Assembly (NCBI GenBank): GCA_964541615.1
Contig: CAZIRA010000001.1
Coordinates: forward strand, 5,544-69,543
DNA from: UPXZ01 sp964541615
GTDB taxonomy: Bacteria; Bacteroidota; Bacteroidia; Bacteroidales; Paludibacteraceae
Direction: 5' to 3'
DNA length: 64,000 nucleotides
The notes beneath the pieces are model-generated. The model saw only the letters and a list, made by a program, of their open reading frames with translations. It was not told where the DNA came from and made no database searches. Made by a program: the position numbers and the translations under genes. Shown here one piece after another: positions 1 through 7,645 of the stretch; position 1 is the first letter of the stretch; every line of letters starts with the position of its first letter.

Positions 1-459
1 TTTAGCAGAAAAACCGTGGATTTCGGCACCATCCTTAGCTTTGTTTTTCCCACCCATTTTCACGTCAAAAGTTACCTGACGAGTTACGTCTTTAATGGTC
101 AAATTTCCAGTCAGTTTGTATTTCTTCCCTGATTTTTTGAAAGAAGTGCTGGAAAATGTCATATGAGGAAATTTTTCCACCTCAAAGAAATCTGCACTCC
201 GCAAGTGATTGTCCCTCGGCGTCACGCTCGTGTTGATGCTGTTAACATCTACCGTAAAATCTACTTTTGCAGTTTTGAAATCAGAACCTGTAATTATACC
301 GTCGAATTTTTCAAATTTTCCATTTACAAAACTAATTCCCAGGTGCTTTACTTTGAAATTGATGGAACTGTGGTATGGATCCACTTTATAGATTGTCTGT
401 GAGAACAATCCGCTGCTAATAAAAAGTGCTGACAAAAGCACAAATAAACTTTTTTTCAT
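1..459 (-). CDS. YceI-family exported protein (3' end cut by window edge)
   Basis: The gene starts at an ATG on the minus strand (459..457) and runs off the left edge; 153 codons are visible. The N-terminus MKKSLFVLLSALFISSG is a Sec signal peptide ending near LFSQ. The mature protein opens with VDPYHSSINFKVKHLGIS and continues with SADFFEVEKFPHMTFSS and LTIKDVTRQVTF, the recognisable blocks of the YceI lipocalin-like fold, which binds polyisoprenoid or amphiphilic molecules in the periplasm. The family is about 170-190 residues long, so most of the protein is present. Its ligand here is unknown. Confidence 0.88.
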   Translation of the reverse strand, partial: MKKSLFVLLSALFISSGLFSQTIYKVDPYHSSINFKVKHLGISFVNGKFEKFDGIITGSDFKTAKVDFTVDVNSINTSVTPRDNHLRSADFFEVEKFPHMTFSSTSFKKSGKKYKLTGNLTIKDVTRQVTFDVKMGGKNKAKDGAEIHGFSAK

Positions 460-708
460 ATATTTTTTTTTGAATTAATAATTACTTATTTTTACAGAGT
501 AACAATGAGAATGAACAATTGGTTTCATAATTATTTTTTATATGACATTCAAAAACCTGATACAGCTACTTTTATAAATTCTCAACGTACATTTAACGCT
601 AAAACAAACACCTGATAATCAGCAAAATAATATCACTTATAAATTCGGCACATAATTTGCTTTTAACATAATACAAAAAAGGAATTAACCCTTTAATAAA
701 TTCACATC

Positions 709-1638
709 ATGAAAAAATTATTACTTAAATCGGCAGTTGCAGCAATGGTAGTATTTTCTGCATTTTTCTTTTCAGGTTGTGGTACCTACTACGGTGCTCC
801 TCAATCAAGCAGTGTTACTGTATATGATTATGCATACAATAATCCGATTTGGGCACCGACTTACTATTCGGGCGCTCGTTACTACTATTTCCCTGACATT
901 GAGTGCTATTACGATCTGGCAACCCGCGACTTCGTTGTGTTGAACATGGGTCAATGGATATTTGTTCCGTCGATTGCACCATTCTACTCCACCTACGACT
1001 TATTTAACAGCTACATCATTGTAGTAAACACGAGAGTTTACCAACCCTGGATGCACCATCACTACTATGTGAGAAGCTATCCAAGATACTACTACATAGA
1101 CTATTACGACTACAGCAATATCCCTTACGTGCGTGGTTTCAATGAAAACCAAAAGGGAGCTATCTACTATAACGACAACGAGCGTCAGAAAGCCAGACCT
1201 TGGGACGACCGCAATATCCGCAGCAACCGCAACTTCACTTATTCAAGTGCAGACCGTCGCGTACAGCAAGAAACCACAAGAAAGGTGAATCAGGAACGTG
1301 CAACTAACGTGGACAGAACCCGCACTACTACTGCTCCTACCGGAACACGCCAAACTTCCACTACGGCTACAACTCCGACTCGTACCTCTACTACGACCCG
1401 CGATGCTTCTGTAACTACACCGACTCGTTCTTCGTCAACTCCGACAAACAGAACGCAGACTCAGCAGACTACGACAACAAGACGTTCGAATACGAATTAC
1501 TACGGAAACGAAATCGGAAATCCAGTACGTGTAGAACCACAAATGCGCAGATCTGAAAGTACAACTACTAGAAGTTCAGGAACGACCACAGCTCCTGCCC
1601 GCTCCAGCTCCAGTTCAAGCACAGATTCAAGAAGATAA
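709..1638 (+). CDS. Tyrosine-rich lipoprotein of unknown function
   Basis: This 309-residue protein has a lipoprotein signal peptide with the lipobox FFFSGCG, so it is probably anchored in the outer or inner membrane. Residues about 25-140 are extremely rich in tyrosine and aromatic residues (for example ARYYYFPDIECYYD and PRYYYIDYYDYS). From about residue 180 the protein becomes a low-complexity Thr/Ser/Arg tail that ends in a serine run and DSRR. No enzyme motif is visible. The composition suggests a structural or surface-exposed protein with a flexible tail, but that is inference. A strong hairpin terminator follows the stop codon and the gene appears to be monocistronic. Confidence 0.8.
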   Translation: MKKLLLKSAVAAMVVFSAFFFSGCGTYYGAPQSSSVTVYDYAYNNPIWAPTYYSGARYYYFPDIECYYDLATRDFVVLNMGQWIFVPSIAPFYSTYDLFNSYIIVVNTRVYQPWMHHHYYVRSYPRYYYIDYYDYSNIPYVRGFNENQKGAIYYNDNERQKARPWDDRNIRSNRNFTYSSADRRVQQETTRKVNQERATNVDRTRTTTAPTGTRQTSTTATTPTRTSTTTRDASVTTPTRSSSTPTNRTQTQQTTTTRRSNTNYYGNEIGNPVRVEPQMRRSESTTTRSSGTTTAPARSSSSSSTDSRR

Positions 1639-1661
1639 TTTGTAAAACAATATCTCTCCTT

Positions 1662-1690
1662 AAAAGCGAAATCGAAAGGTTTCGCTTTTT
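1662..1690 (+). terminator. Rho-independent terminator of the Tyr-rich lipoprotein gene
   Basis: The arms AAAAGCGAAA (1662-1671) and TTTCGCTTTT (1680-1689) pair around an 8-base loop, and a T run follows. Confidence 0.85.
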
Positions 1691-1773
1691 ATTTTCACTT
1701 TATATTCTCAAAACACACCAAAATGACTTCAATTTCAAACCGCATAACCCACTCAAAATCAAAATTTAATTCG

Positions 1774-1781
1774 TACCTTTG
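1774..1781 (+). promoter_or_regulatory. Bacteroidetes -7 box upstream of pnp
   Basis: TACCTTTG matches TAnnTTTG exactly and lies about 43 bases before the pnp ATG. No good TTTG -33 element is seen at the usual spacing. Confidence 0.55.
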
Positions 1782-1823
1782 CACACGAAATTTTAAAGTT
1801 TAAAATAAATTAATGTAATTTTT

Positions 1824-3977
1824 ATGAATGTAGTTACAAAAACCATCACAATGGGTGATGGAAGAGAAATTACGATTGAGACCGGCAAACTGGCAAAACA
1901 GGCTGACGGATCAGTAGTAGTTCGCATGGGCAATACCATGCTTTTGGCTACCGTATGTGCTGCAAAAGATGCAGTACCGGGAACCGATTTTATGCCTTTA
2001 TCGGTAGAATACAAAGAAAAATACGGTGCTGCCGGACGTTTCCCGGGTGGATTTACACGCCGTGAAGGTCGTGCATCAGATTACGAAATCCTGATTGCCC
2101 GACTGATTGACCGCGCTTTGCGTCCATTGTTTCCTGATGATTATCATGCAGAAGTTTTCGTAAATGTGAACCTGATTTCTGCTGACGGTGTTGATATGCC
2201 TGACGGACTTGCCGGATTGGCGGCTTCCGCCGCATTGGCTGTTTCTGACATACCTTTCCACGGACCAATTTCTGAAGTTCGCATCGGAAGAATCAACGGT
2301 GAATACTTGGTAAATCCCACTTTTGCACAAATGGAAAACGCTGACCTAGACATTATCGTTGCTGCTACTATAGACAACATCATGATGGTGGAAGGCGAAA
2401 TGAAAGAGGTAAGCGAAGCCGAACTCCTTGAAGCTATCCGCATTGCACACGAAGCTATCAAAGTTCAGTGCCAGGCGCAAATTGAACTGATGGCTGAGGT
2501 AGGAAAAACTAAAAAACGTGAATACAACCACGAAAACAACGACGAAGATCTGAAAAAAGATATCTGGGCAAAAACATACGATAAAGTTTATGCAGTTGCT
2601 GCTTCATGCAATGCTGACAAACATTCACGCATTGAAAATTTCGAAGCCGTAAAAGCTGAATTCATCGAAAGCCTTGATCCTGAAGTTGCAGAAGAAAAGA
2701 AAGAACTTATCGGAAGATACTACCACGCTGTAGAAAAAGAAGCGATGCGCCGTTCTATTTTGGATGAAGGCAAACGCTTGGACGGACGTAAAACAACTGA
2801 AATCCGCCATATATGGTCAGAAATTGATTATCTGCCGGGAGCACATGGTTCAGCTGTATTTACTCGTGGTGAAACTCAATCACTTACAACCGTAACATTG
2901 GGTACAAAAATGGATGAAAAAATCATCGACGAAGCACTTATCAAAAGTAAAGACCGCTTTTTGCTGCACTATAACTTTCCACCGTTCTCAACAGGTGAAG
3001 CTCGTCCGCAACGCGGCGTTGGTCGGCGTGAAATTGGTCACGGAAACTTAGCTTACCGTGCATTGAAACCGATGATTCCTGCTGACTATCCTTACGTAGT
3101 ACGCGTAGTTTCAGATATTTTGGAATCAAACGGTTCTTCATCTATGGCTACTGTTTGTGCAGGAACATTGGCACTGATGGACGCTGGCGTTCAAATCAAA
3201 AAACCAGTTTCTGGTATTGCCATGGGATTGATTTCTGAAAATAAAGGTCAGAATTATGCAATTCTTTCTGATATTTTGGGAGATGAAGACCACTTGGGTG
3301 ATATGGACTTCAAAGTAACAGGAACCCGCGATGGTATCACTGCTACTCAGATGGACATCAAAGTGGACGGACTTTCATTTGAAATCCTTGAAAATGCACT
3401 GAACCAAGCAAAAGCTGGACGTATGCACATTTTAGACAAAATCCAAGAAACGATTACCGAGCCACGTGAAGACTTGAAACCACATGCTCCACGCATCATT
3501 GTGATGTTTATCCCGAAAGAATTGATCGGTGCTGTGATAGGCCCTGGAGGTAAAATCATTCAAAATATCCAGGCAGAAACAGGAGCAGTAGTTTCTATCG
3601 AAGAAATCGGCGAACAGGGTCGTGTAGAAATAGCTTCTGCCAATAAAGAATCACTGGATGCAGCAGTTGCTAAAATCCGAGGTATCGTTGCTATTCCGGA
3701 AGTGGGCGAAATTTACAATGCCAAAGTCAAATCGATTATGCCTTACGGTGCATTCGTTGAGTTTATGCCGGGTAAAGAAGGCTTGCTTCACATCTCTGAA
3801 CTGAAGTGGGAACGCGTAGAAACGATGGATCAGGCCGGTCTGAAAGAAGGTGAAACGATTGAAGTAAAACTGCTTGATATTGACCAAAAAACAGGTAAAT
3901 TCAAACTTTCTCACAAAGCTTTACTTCCAAGACCTCCGAGAGAAGAGAGACCTCCTCGTGAGCCAAGAAGTGAATAA
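1824..3977 (+). CDS. pnp: Polyribonucleotide nucleotidyltransferase (PNPase)
   Basis: PNPase is a phosphorolytic 3'-5' exoribonuclease that degrades mRNA and releases nucleoside diphosphates. The 717 residues show the full architecture: a first RNase PH-like domain (about 1-230, with FPGGFTRREGR), a helical linker, a second RNase PH domain (about 320-540, with FPPFSTGEARPQRGVGRREI, where the active site lies), a KH domain with IGPGGKIIQNI (about 570-590), and an S1 domain (about 635-705, GAFVEFMPGKEGLLHISEL). A short Pro/Arg/Glu tail ends the protein. The length is normal for the family. The gene stands alone between its own -7 box and a strong terminator. Confidence 0.98.
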   Translation: MNVVTKTITMGDGREITIETGKLAKQADGSVVVRMGNTMLLATVCAAKDAVPGTDFMPLSVEYKEKYGAAGRFPGGFTRREGRASDYEILIARLIDRALRPLFPDDYHAEVFVNVNLISADGVDMPDGLAGLAASAALAVSDIPFHGPISEVRIGRINGEYLVNPTFAQMENADLDIIVAATIDNIMMVEGEMKEVSEAELLEAIRIAHEAIKVQCQAQIELMAEVGKTKKREYNHENNDEDLKKDIWAKTYDKVYAVAASCNADKHSRIENFEAVKAEFIESLDPEVAEEKKELIGRYYHAVEKEAMRRSILDEGKRLDGRKTTEIRHIWSEIDYLPGAHGSAVFTRGETQSLTTVTLGTKMDEKIIDEALIKSKDRFLLHYNFPPFSTGEARPQRGVGRREIGHGNLAYRALKPMIPADYPYVVRVVSDILESNGSSSMATVCAGTLALMDAGVQIKKPVSGIAMGLISENKGQNYAILSDILGDEDHLGDMDFKVTGTRDGITATQMDIKVDGLSFEILENALNQAKAGRMHILDKIQETITEPREDLKPHAPRIIVMFIPKELIGAVIGPGGKIIQNIQAETGAVVSIEEIGEQGRVEIASANKESLDAAVAKIRGIVAIPEVGEIYNAKVKSIMPYGAFVEFMPGKEGLLHISELKWERVETMDQAGLKEGETIEVKLLDIDQKTGKFKLSHKALLPRPPREERPPREPRSE

Positions 3978-3995
3978 TTTAATTTTTTTCATACT

Positions 3996-4032
3996 AGCAC
4001 AGCCACAGTTTGAAACTGTGGCTGTGCTTTTT
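3996..4032 (+). terminator. Strong terminator after pnp
   Basis: A near-perfect 16-base inverted repeat (3996-4011 with 4013-4028, core AGCACAGCCACAGT) is followed by a T run. It is one of the longest hairpins in the window. Confidence 0.9.
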
Positions 4033-4078
4033 ATATACAGCTATAAAGTAAAATTAAATTGAATTATTTATGGCAAAC

Positions 4079-4109
4079 AAAAAAAACAGCCACTCATTTG
4101 AGCAGCTGT
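4079..4109 (-). terminator. Terminator of fabI
   Basis: On the minus strand ACAGC (4109-4105) pairs with GCTGT (4090-4086), with an inner CTC/GAG pairing, and eight or more T residues follow. It lies about 40 bases past the fabI stop codon. Confidence 0.7.
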
Positions 4110-4149
4110 CTTAGTTGAAAATTCAATCGTTTGGAAAATCGATTGTCAT

Positions 4150-5034
4150 TTATCCGTAGATAATATTTCCTTTATCGTCTTTGAATTCTTTGAATTTTTC
4201 GTCAGCTTCCGGGCAATCAAAACTCTTCAGGTACTGCTCCATAGCGCGGTAACTCATACCCATGCTGGAAAATCCTCCGTCGTGGAAAAGATTCTGCATA
4301 GTCACTTTTTTGGTCAAATCGCTGAACATTACCATACAATAATCGGCGCAGTCATCAGCAGTTGCATTTCCAAGCGGAGCCACACGTTCCGAGAAGTCCA
4401 CCAAACTGTCGAAACCTTTCACACCGCTTCCGGCAGTAGTCATGGTAGGGGACTGAGAAATGGTATTCACACGCACATTGCGTTCACGGCCGTAGATATA
4501 TCCAAAACTGCGTGCGATGCTTTCAAGCATTGCTTTGGCGTCTGCCATATCATTGTAACCGTAGATGGTGCGCTGAGCGGCCATGTAAGAAAGTGCAACC
4601 ACTGAACCACCATCAGCGATTGCGTCCATTTTTTTTGCAACCTGCATCATTTTATGGAAAGAGATAGCAGAAATATCTAATGTTGTAGAGAGCATATCAT
4701 AGTCAAGATCGTCGTAAGTGCGTTTTTTGCGAACGTTTGGCGACATACCAATGGAGTGCAGCACGAAATCAATTTTCCCACCCAAAGTTTCCATCGATTC
4801 CTTGAATACATTTTCAAGGTCTTCTACCGAGGTAGCATCAGCCGGGATAAGCCTGGCGTTCAGTTTTTCGGCTAATTCGTTTGTTGTGCCCATCCGTACT
4901 GCAAGAGGCGTATTTGAAAGCGTGATAATTGCGCCCTCTTCTACGGCACGTTCCGCTACTTTCCAAGCAATTGACATATCATTCAATGCTCCAAATACAA
5001 TCCCTCTTTTCCCCTTTAATAAGTTATGACTCAT
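4150..5034 (-). CDS. fabI: Enoyl-[acyl-carrier-protein] reductase (NADH), FabI
   Basis: FabI catalyses the last, NADH-dependent reduction in each round of fatty-acid elongation and is a cytosolic enzyme of type II fatty acid synthesis. It is an atypical short-chain dehydrogenase of 294 residues. The N-terminal nucleotide-binding segment is KGKRGIVFGALNDMSIAW. The catalytic block SYMAAQRTIYGYNDMADAKA carries the two tyrosines and the lysine of the Y-x6-Y-x6-K arrangement seen in E. coli FabI. The longest frame begins 19 codons earlier (5091), but homology begins at MSHNLLKGKRG, so the ATG at 5034 is chosen. The substrate-loop region reads ISQSPTMTTAGSGV rather than the E. coli ISAGPIRT type. 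Confidence 0.95.
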   Translation of the reverse strand: MSHNLLKGKRGIVFGALNDMSIAWKVAERAVEEGAIITLSNTPLAVRMGTTNELAEKLNARLIPADATSVEDLENVFKESMETLGGKIDFVLHSIGMSPNVRKKRTYDDLDYDMLSTTLDISAISFHKMMQVAKKMDAIADGGSVVALSYMAAQRTIYGYNDMADAKAMLESIARSFGYIYGRERNVRVNTISQSPTMTTAGSGVKGFDSLVDFSERVAPLGNATADDCADYCMVMFSDLTKKVTMQNLFHDGGFSSMGMSYRAMEQYLKSFDCPEADEKFKEFKDDKGNIIYG

Positions 5035-5110
5035 AATTTTTATTTTAAAGTTGTTTGTGTTAATAAACATTTCCTTGCAGAAATAGTTCATTCATTAAAT
5101 TATTTAGGCA

Positions 5111-5118
5111 CAAAATTA
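5111..5118 (-). promoter_or_regulatory. Bacteroidetes -7 box upstream of fabI
   Basis: The minus strand reads TAATTTTG, an exact TAnnTTTG match, about 77 bases before the chosen fabI start. No matching -33 element is evident. Confidence 0.5.
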
Positions 5119-5251
5119 CTAAATGTGTGCAATACCTGAAAATAAATCGGCAATTATTTGCTTATTTTGATAAGTAGAGTTGACAAAACGAGTGATTTAA
5201 TCAGATAGTTAGAAATTTACCGATCTTATTAAATATTAGACTTTTGTTTTG

Positions 5252-5259
5252 TATATTTG
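5252..5259 (+). promoter_or_regulatory. Bacteroidetes -7 box upstream of rmuC
   Basis: TATATTTG matches TAnnTTTG exactly. Transcription would begin near 5266, past the upstream in-frame ATG at 5257, which supports the ATG at 5302 as the rmuC start. Confidence 0.55.
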
Positions 5260-5301
5260 TTGGATTGTTTTGATTTTAATGACACAACTTATATTCTGAA
5301 T

Positions 5302-6711
5302 ATGACTTTTACAGAAATTTTCCTTATCATTCTTGCACTGCTTTTAGTGGTCAATCTCTTAATTCTTATTTTCAAGAAACCGAATATCAACACCGATGAA
5401 TTAAAAACCGATATCAATCAAGCCGGATTTGAGATTTCGAAGATTGATCCTTTGATACGTTCAGAGTTTTCAGGCAACAGGCAGGAACTTGCTTCTTCGC
5501 TTAAATCATTTTCAGAGCAACTCACTTCGTCTTCCAAAGATAACAGAACGGAACTGGCGGAGGGATTGAAATCATTTGAGGAAAAATTCTCGAATAATAT
5601 CAAAGACATGAATGAAGTTCAACGGCAGAAATTCAACGATATTGCTGAAAAACAAAACCAGATAAAAGCCGAAACCGAAGCTAAACTTGAAAAAATCCGT
5701 GAAACATTGGAGCAAAAACTTCAATCCATACAGGATGAAAACAGCAAAAAGCTGGAAGAAATGCGTCATACAGTGGATGAAAAACTCCAAAGCACGCTCG
5801 AAAAACGGTTTAACGATTCATTTACGCTTATCAGCGAGCGGCTGGAGCAGGTACACAAGGGATTGGGCGAAATGCAGAATCTGGCGAACAGTGTTGGCGA
5901 TATCAAAAAGGTGATGACCAATGTGAAATCGCGAGGAATCCTCGGCGAATACCAACTTGCCAACCTCCTCGAAGACCTGCTTACCAACGAGCAGTACGAG
6001 AAAAACGTCACTACAAAACCAAACAGCGGTGCAATCGTAGAATTTGCCATAAAAATGCCAAACAACAATAGCTTTGACAAGACCCTTTGGCTTCCGATTG
6101 ATTCAAAATTTCCAAAAGAAGACTATGAAGCGTTGGTAGATGCGTATGACGATGGCGACGGACTAAAAATCGAGGAATTGAAAAAGTCGTTCAAAAACTC
6201 TATTATCAAAAACGCGAAAGACATCAAGGAAAAATACATCGACCCGCCAAATACCACCGAATACGGCATCATGTTTCTCCCATTCGAAAGTCTGTATGCA
6301 GAAGTACTGCGTACGCCCGGATTATTTGAAACCATTCAGAAAAATTTCAAAGTCACCATTACCGGTCCCACTACGCTCAGCGCATTGCTGAGCAGTCTTC
6401 AAATGGGTTTCAGAACACTTGCTATTCAGAGAAGAAGCAGTGAAGTGTGGGACTTACTCGGAGCTGTGAAAACTGAGTTTGGAAAATTTGGCATCGTACT
6501 TGAAAAAACAAAGAAGAAACTGCAAGAAGCATCCAGCACCATCGAGCAGGCAGGAATACGCAGTCGTGCCATCGAGCGTCAACTGAGGAAAGTGCAGGAA
6601 CTTCCGGCTTCTGATTCCCGGCAAAAAATTTTATCTGAAATAAATGAAAACAGCGAAGATATCGTTGAAGAGATAGAAGATATGCTTTTCAATGAGGGGA
6701 ATGATAATTAG
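5302..6711 (+). CDS. rmuC: RmuC-family DNA recombination protein
   Basis: RmuC proteins are membrane-anchored, PD-(D/E)XK-like factors linked to limiting inversions and rearrangements at repeats; the biochemical activity is still uncertain. The 469-residue protein starts with a membrane segment (FLIILALLLVVNLLILIF). A long charged coiled coil follows (about residues 40-190). The RmuC core contains VKSRGILGEYQLANLL, LPIDSKFPKEDYEAL and FLPFESLYAEVLRTPG, the family's signature blocks. An earlier in-frame ATG at 5257 would add 15 residues before the membrane segment, but it overlaps the -7 box. The gene is monocistronic and convergent with the cupin gene. Confidence 0.93.
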   Translation: MTFTEIFLIILALLLVVNLLILIFKKPNINTDELKTDINQAGFEISKIDPLIRSEFSGNRQELASSLKSFSEQLTSSSKDNRTELAEGLKSFEEKFSNNIKDMNEVQRQKFNDIAEKQNQIKAETEAKLEKIRETLEQKLQSIQDENSKKLEEMRHTVDEKLQSTLEKRFNDSFTLISERLEQVHKGLGEMQNLANSVGDIKKVMTNVKSRGILGEYQLANLLEDLLTNEQYEKNVTTKPNSGAIVEFAIKMPNNNSFDKTLWLPIDSKFPKEDYEALVDAYDDGDGLKIEELKKSFKNSIIKNAKDIKEKYIDPPNTTEYGIMFLPFESLYAEVLRTPGLFETIQKNFKVTITGPTTLSALLSSLQMGFRTLAIQRRSSEVWDLLGAVKTEFGKFGIVLEKTKKKLQEASSTIEQAGIRSRAIERQLRKVQELPASDSRQKILSEINENSEDIVEEIEDMLFNEGNDN

Positions 6712-6727
6712 TCTTTTTTGATTCTAC

Positions 6728-6762
6728 AAAAAAAAGTTGGAAATTCGCTTCCAACTTTTTTT
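6728..6762. terminator. Bidirectional terminator between rmuC and the cupin gene
   Basis: GTTGGAA (6736-6742) pairs with TTCCAAC (6749-6755) around a 6-base loop. An A run on the left and a T run on the right let it work for both convergent genes. Confidence 0.85.
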
Positions 6763-6778
6763 ATAATTTATCCTTTTC

Positions 6779-7303
6779 CTAATGATCATGATCATGTTCT
6801 ATACCCTCGGCTTGTGTAGCATGAACGGTTCCATGTGCATGTTCCACCGGTGCATAGATAGAATATAATTTCAGCGGTTGATCACCCGTATTTTTCAAAT
6901 TGTGCCATTTTCCGGCAGGAATAAAAAATGCAAAATCATCTTTCACTTCACGAATAAAATCTAGATTTTCTTCTGTATCACCCATATAAACTGTTCCCGT
7001 TCCAGCTTCTACGCGTATAAATTGATCAGTCTGCGTATGGAGTTCCAATCCGATGTCTTCACCCGGCTGCAAAGTCATCAATGTCATCTGCAGAAATGTA
7101 CCTGTCCAAAACGAAGTGCGGAAATTTTCATTCTGCAAAGTAATGTCCTCCATATCAAAAACAATTGGTTCTGGACCATAATCTTTGAGTTCCATCAGTT
7201 CGTTACTTACTGCCGGATTTTCAATTTCAGTCGTTTTTACTTGTTGATTACACGCTGAAAATACAAATGTTACTGCTGCTAATAATAAAAAAACTTTTTT
7301 CAT
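6779..7303 (-). CDS. Cupin-domain lipoprotein with histidine-rich C-terminus
   Basis: This 174-residue protein has a lipoprotein signal peptide (MKKVFLLLAAVTFVFSACN, lipobox FSAC) and one cupin beta-barrel. The two cupin motifs are visible as LELHTQTDQFIRVEAGTGTV and FFIPAGKWHNLKNTGDQPL, and their histidines and glutamate are typical metal ligands. Small cupins of this type are usually cytosolic and of varied or unknown activity; here the domain is exported. The last 20 residues hold six histidines and end in HDHDH, which could bind a divalent metal. An exact -7 box lies about 180 bases upstream, implying a long leader. Confidence 0.85.
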   Translation of the reverse strand: MKKVFLLLAAVTFVFSACNQQVKTTEIENPAVSNELMELKDYGPEPIVFDMEDITLQNENFRTSFWTGTFLQMTLMTLQPGEDIGLELHTQTDQFIRVEAGTGTVYMGDTEENLDFIREVKDDFAFFIPAGKWHNLKNTGDQPLKLYSIYAPVEHAHGTVHATQAEGIEHDHDH

Positions 7304-7485
7304 GTGTAAATAATTTGTTTTTTAGTTGTCACATGGAACTCGCATGTCAGATTCTCATCATCTTTGTTGAACCACCGTGTTCATGCTCGTTTCATGCTAA
7401 TAAAATATTTATGTAGTGAATATTATCTTTCGTTGATAATTTTGAGAAAATGAAACTTTGGTAATACTACAATTCTCTTTCATCC

Positions 7486-7493
7486 CAAAGATA
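7486..7493 (-). promoter_or_regulatory. Bacteroidetes -7 box upstream of the cupin lipoprotein gene
   Basis: The minus strand reads TATCTTTG, an exact TAnnTTTG match. If used, the mRNA has a leader of about 175 bases. Confidence 0.45.
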
Positions 7494-7568
7494 ATAAATT
7501 CTTTTGAGAATCCTACCTCAATGGAAATTCATTTGATTAATAAGCTCATAGAAAAACTCATTAAACTC

Positions 7569-7605
7569 AAAAAAAAACGGCAGTCTGAAATCAGACAGCC
7601 GTTTT
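7569..7605 (-). terminator. Terminator of the EF-G paralogue gene
   Basis: AACGGC-A-GTCTG pairs with CAGAC-A-GCCGTT around a 4-base loop (7574-7605), with a T run on the minus strand. Confidence 0.88.
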
Positions 7606-7645
7606 AAGTAGAATTGAAGAAACTATATAATAAATAGTTGAATGT

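Larger units (their letters stand above)
7304..7645. other. Intergenic region, 342 bases
   Basis: It holds the long leader and -7 box of the cupin lipoprotein gene (7486-7493) and the fusA2 terminator (7569-7605). A small inverted repeat, ATTATC(7-base loop)GATAAT, lies near 7423-7441. No open reading frame with convincing coding character was seen. Confidence 0.6.

Noticed and set aside
5035..5091. 19-residue N-terminal extension of FabI
   Set aside because: It does not match the family, while MSHNLLKGKRG aligns with known FabI starts.
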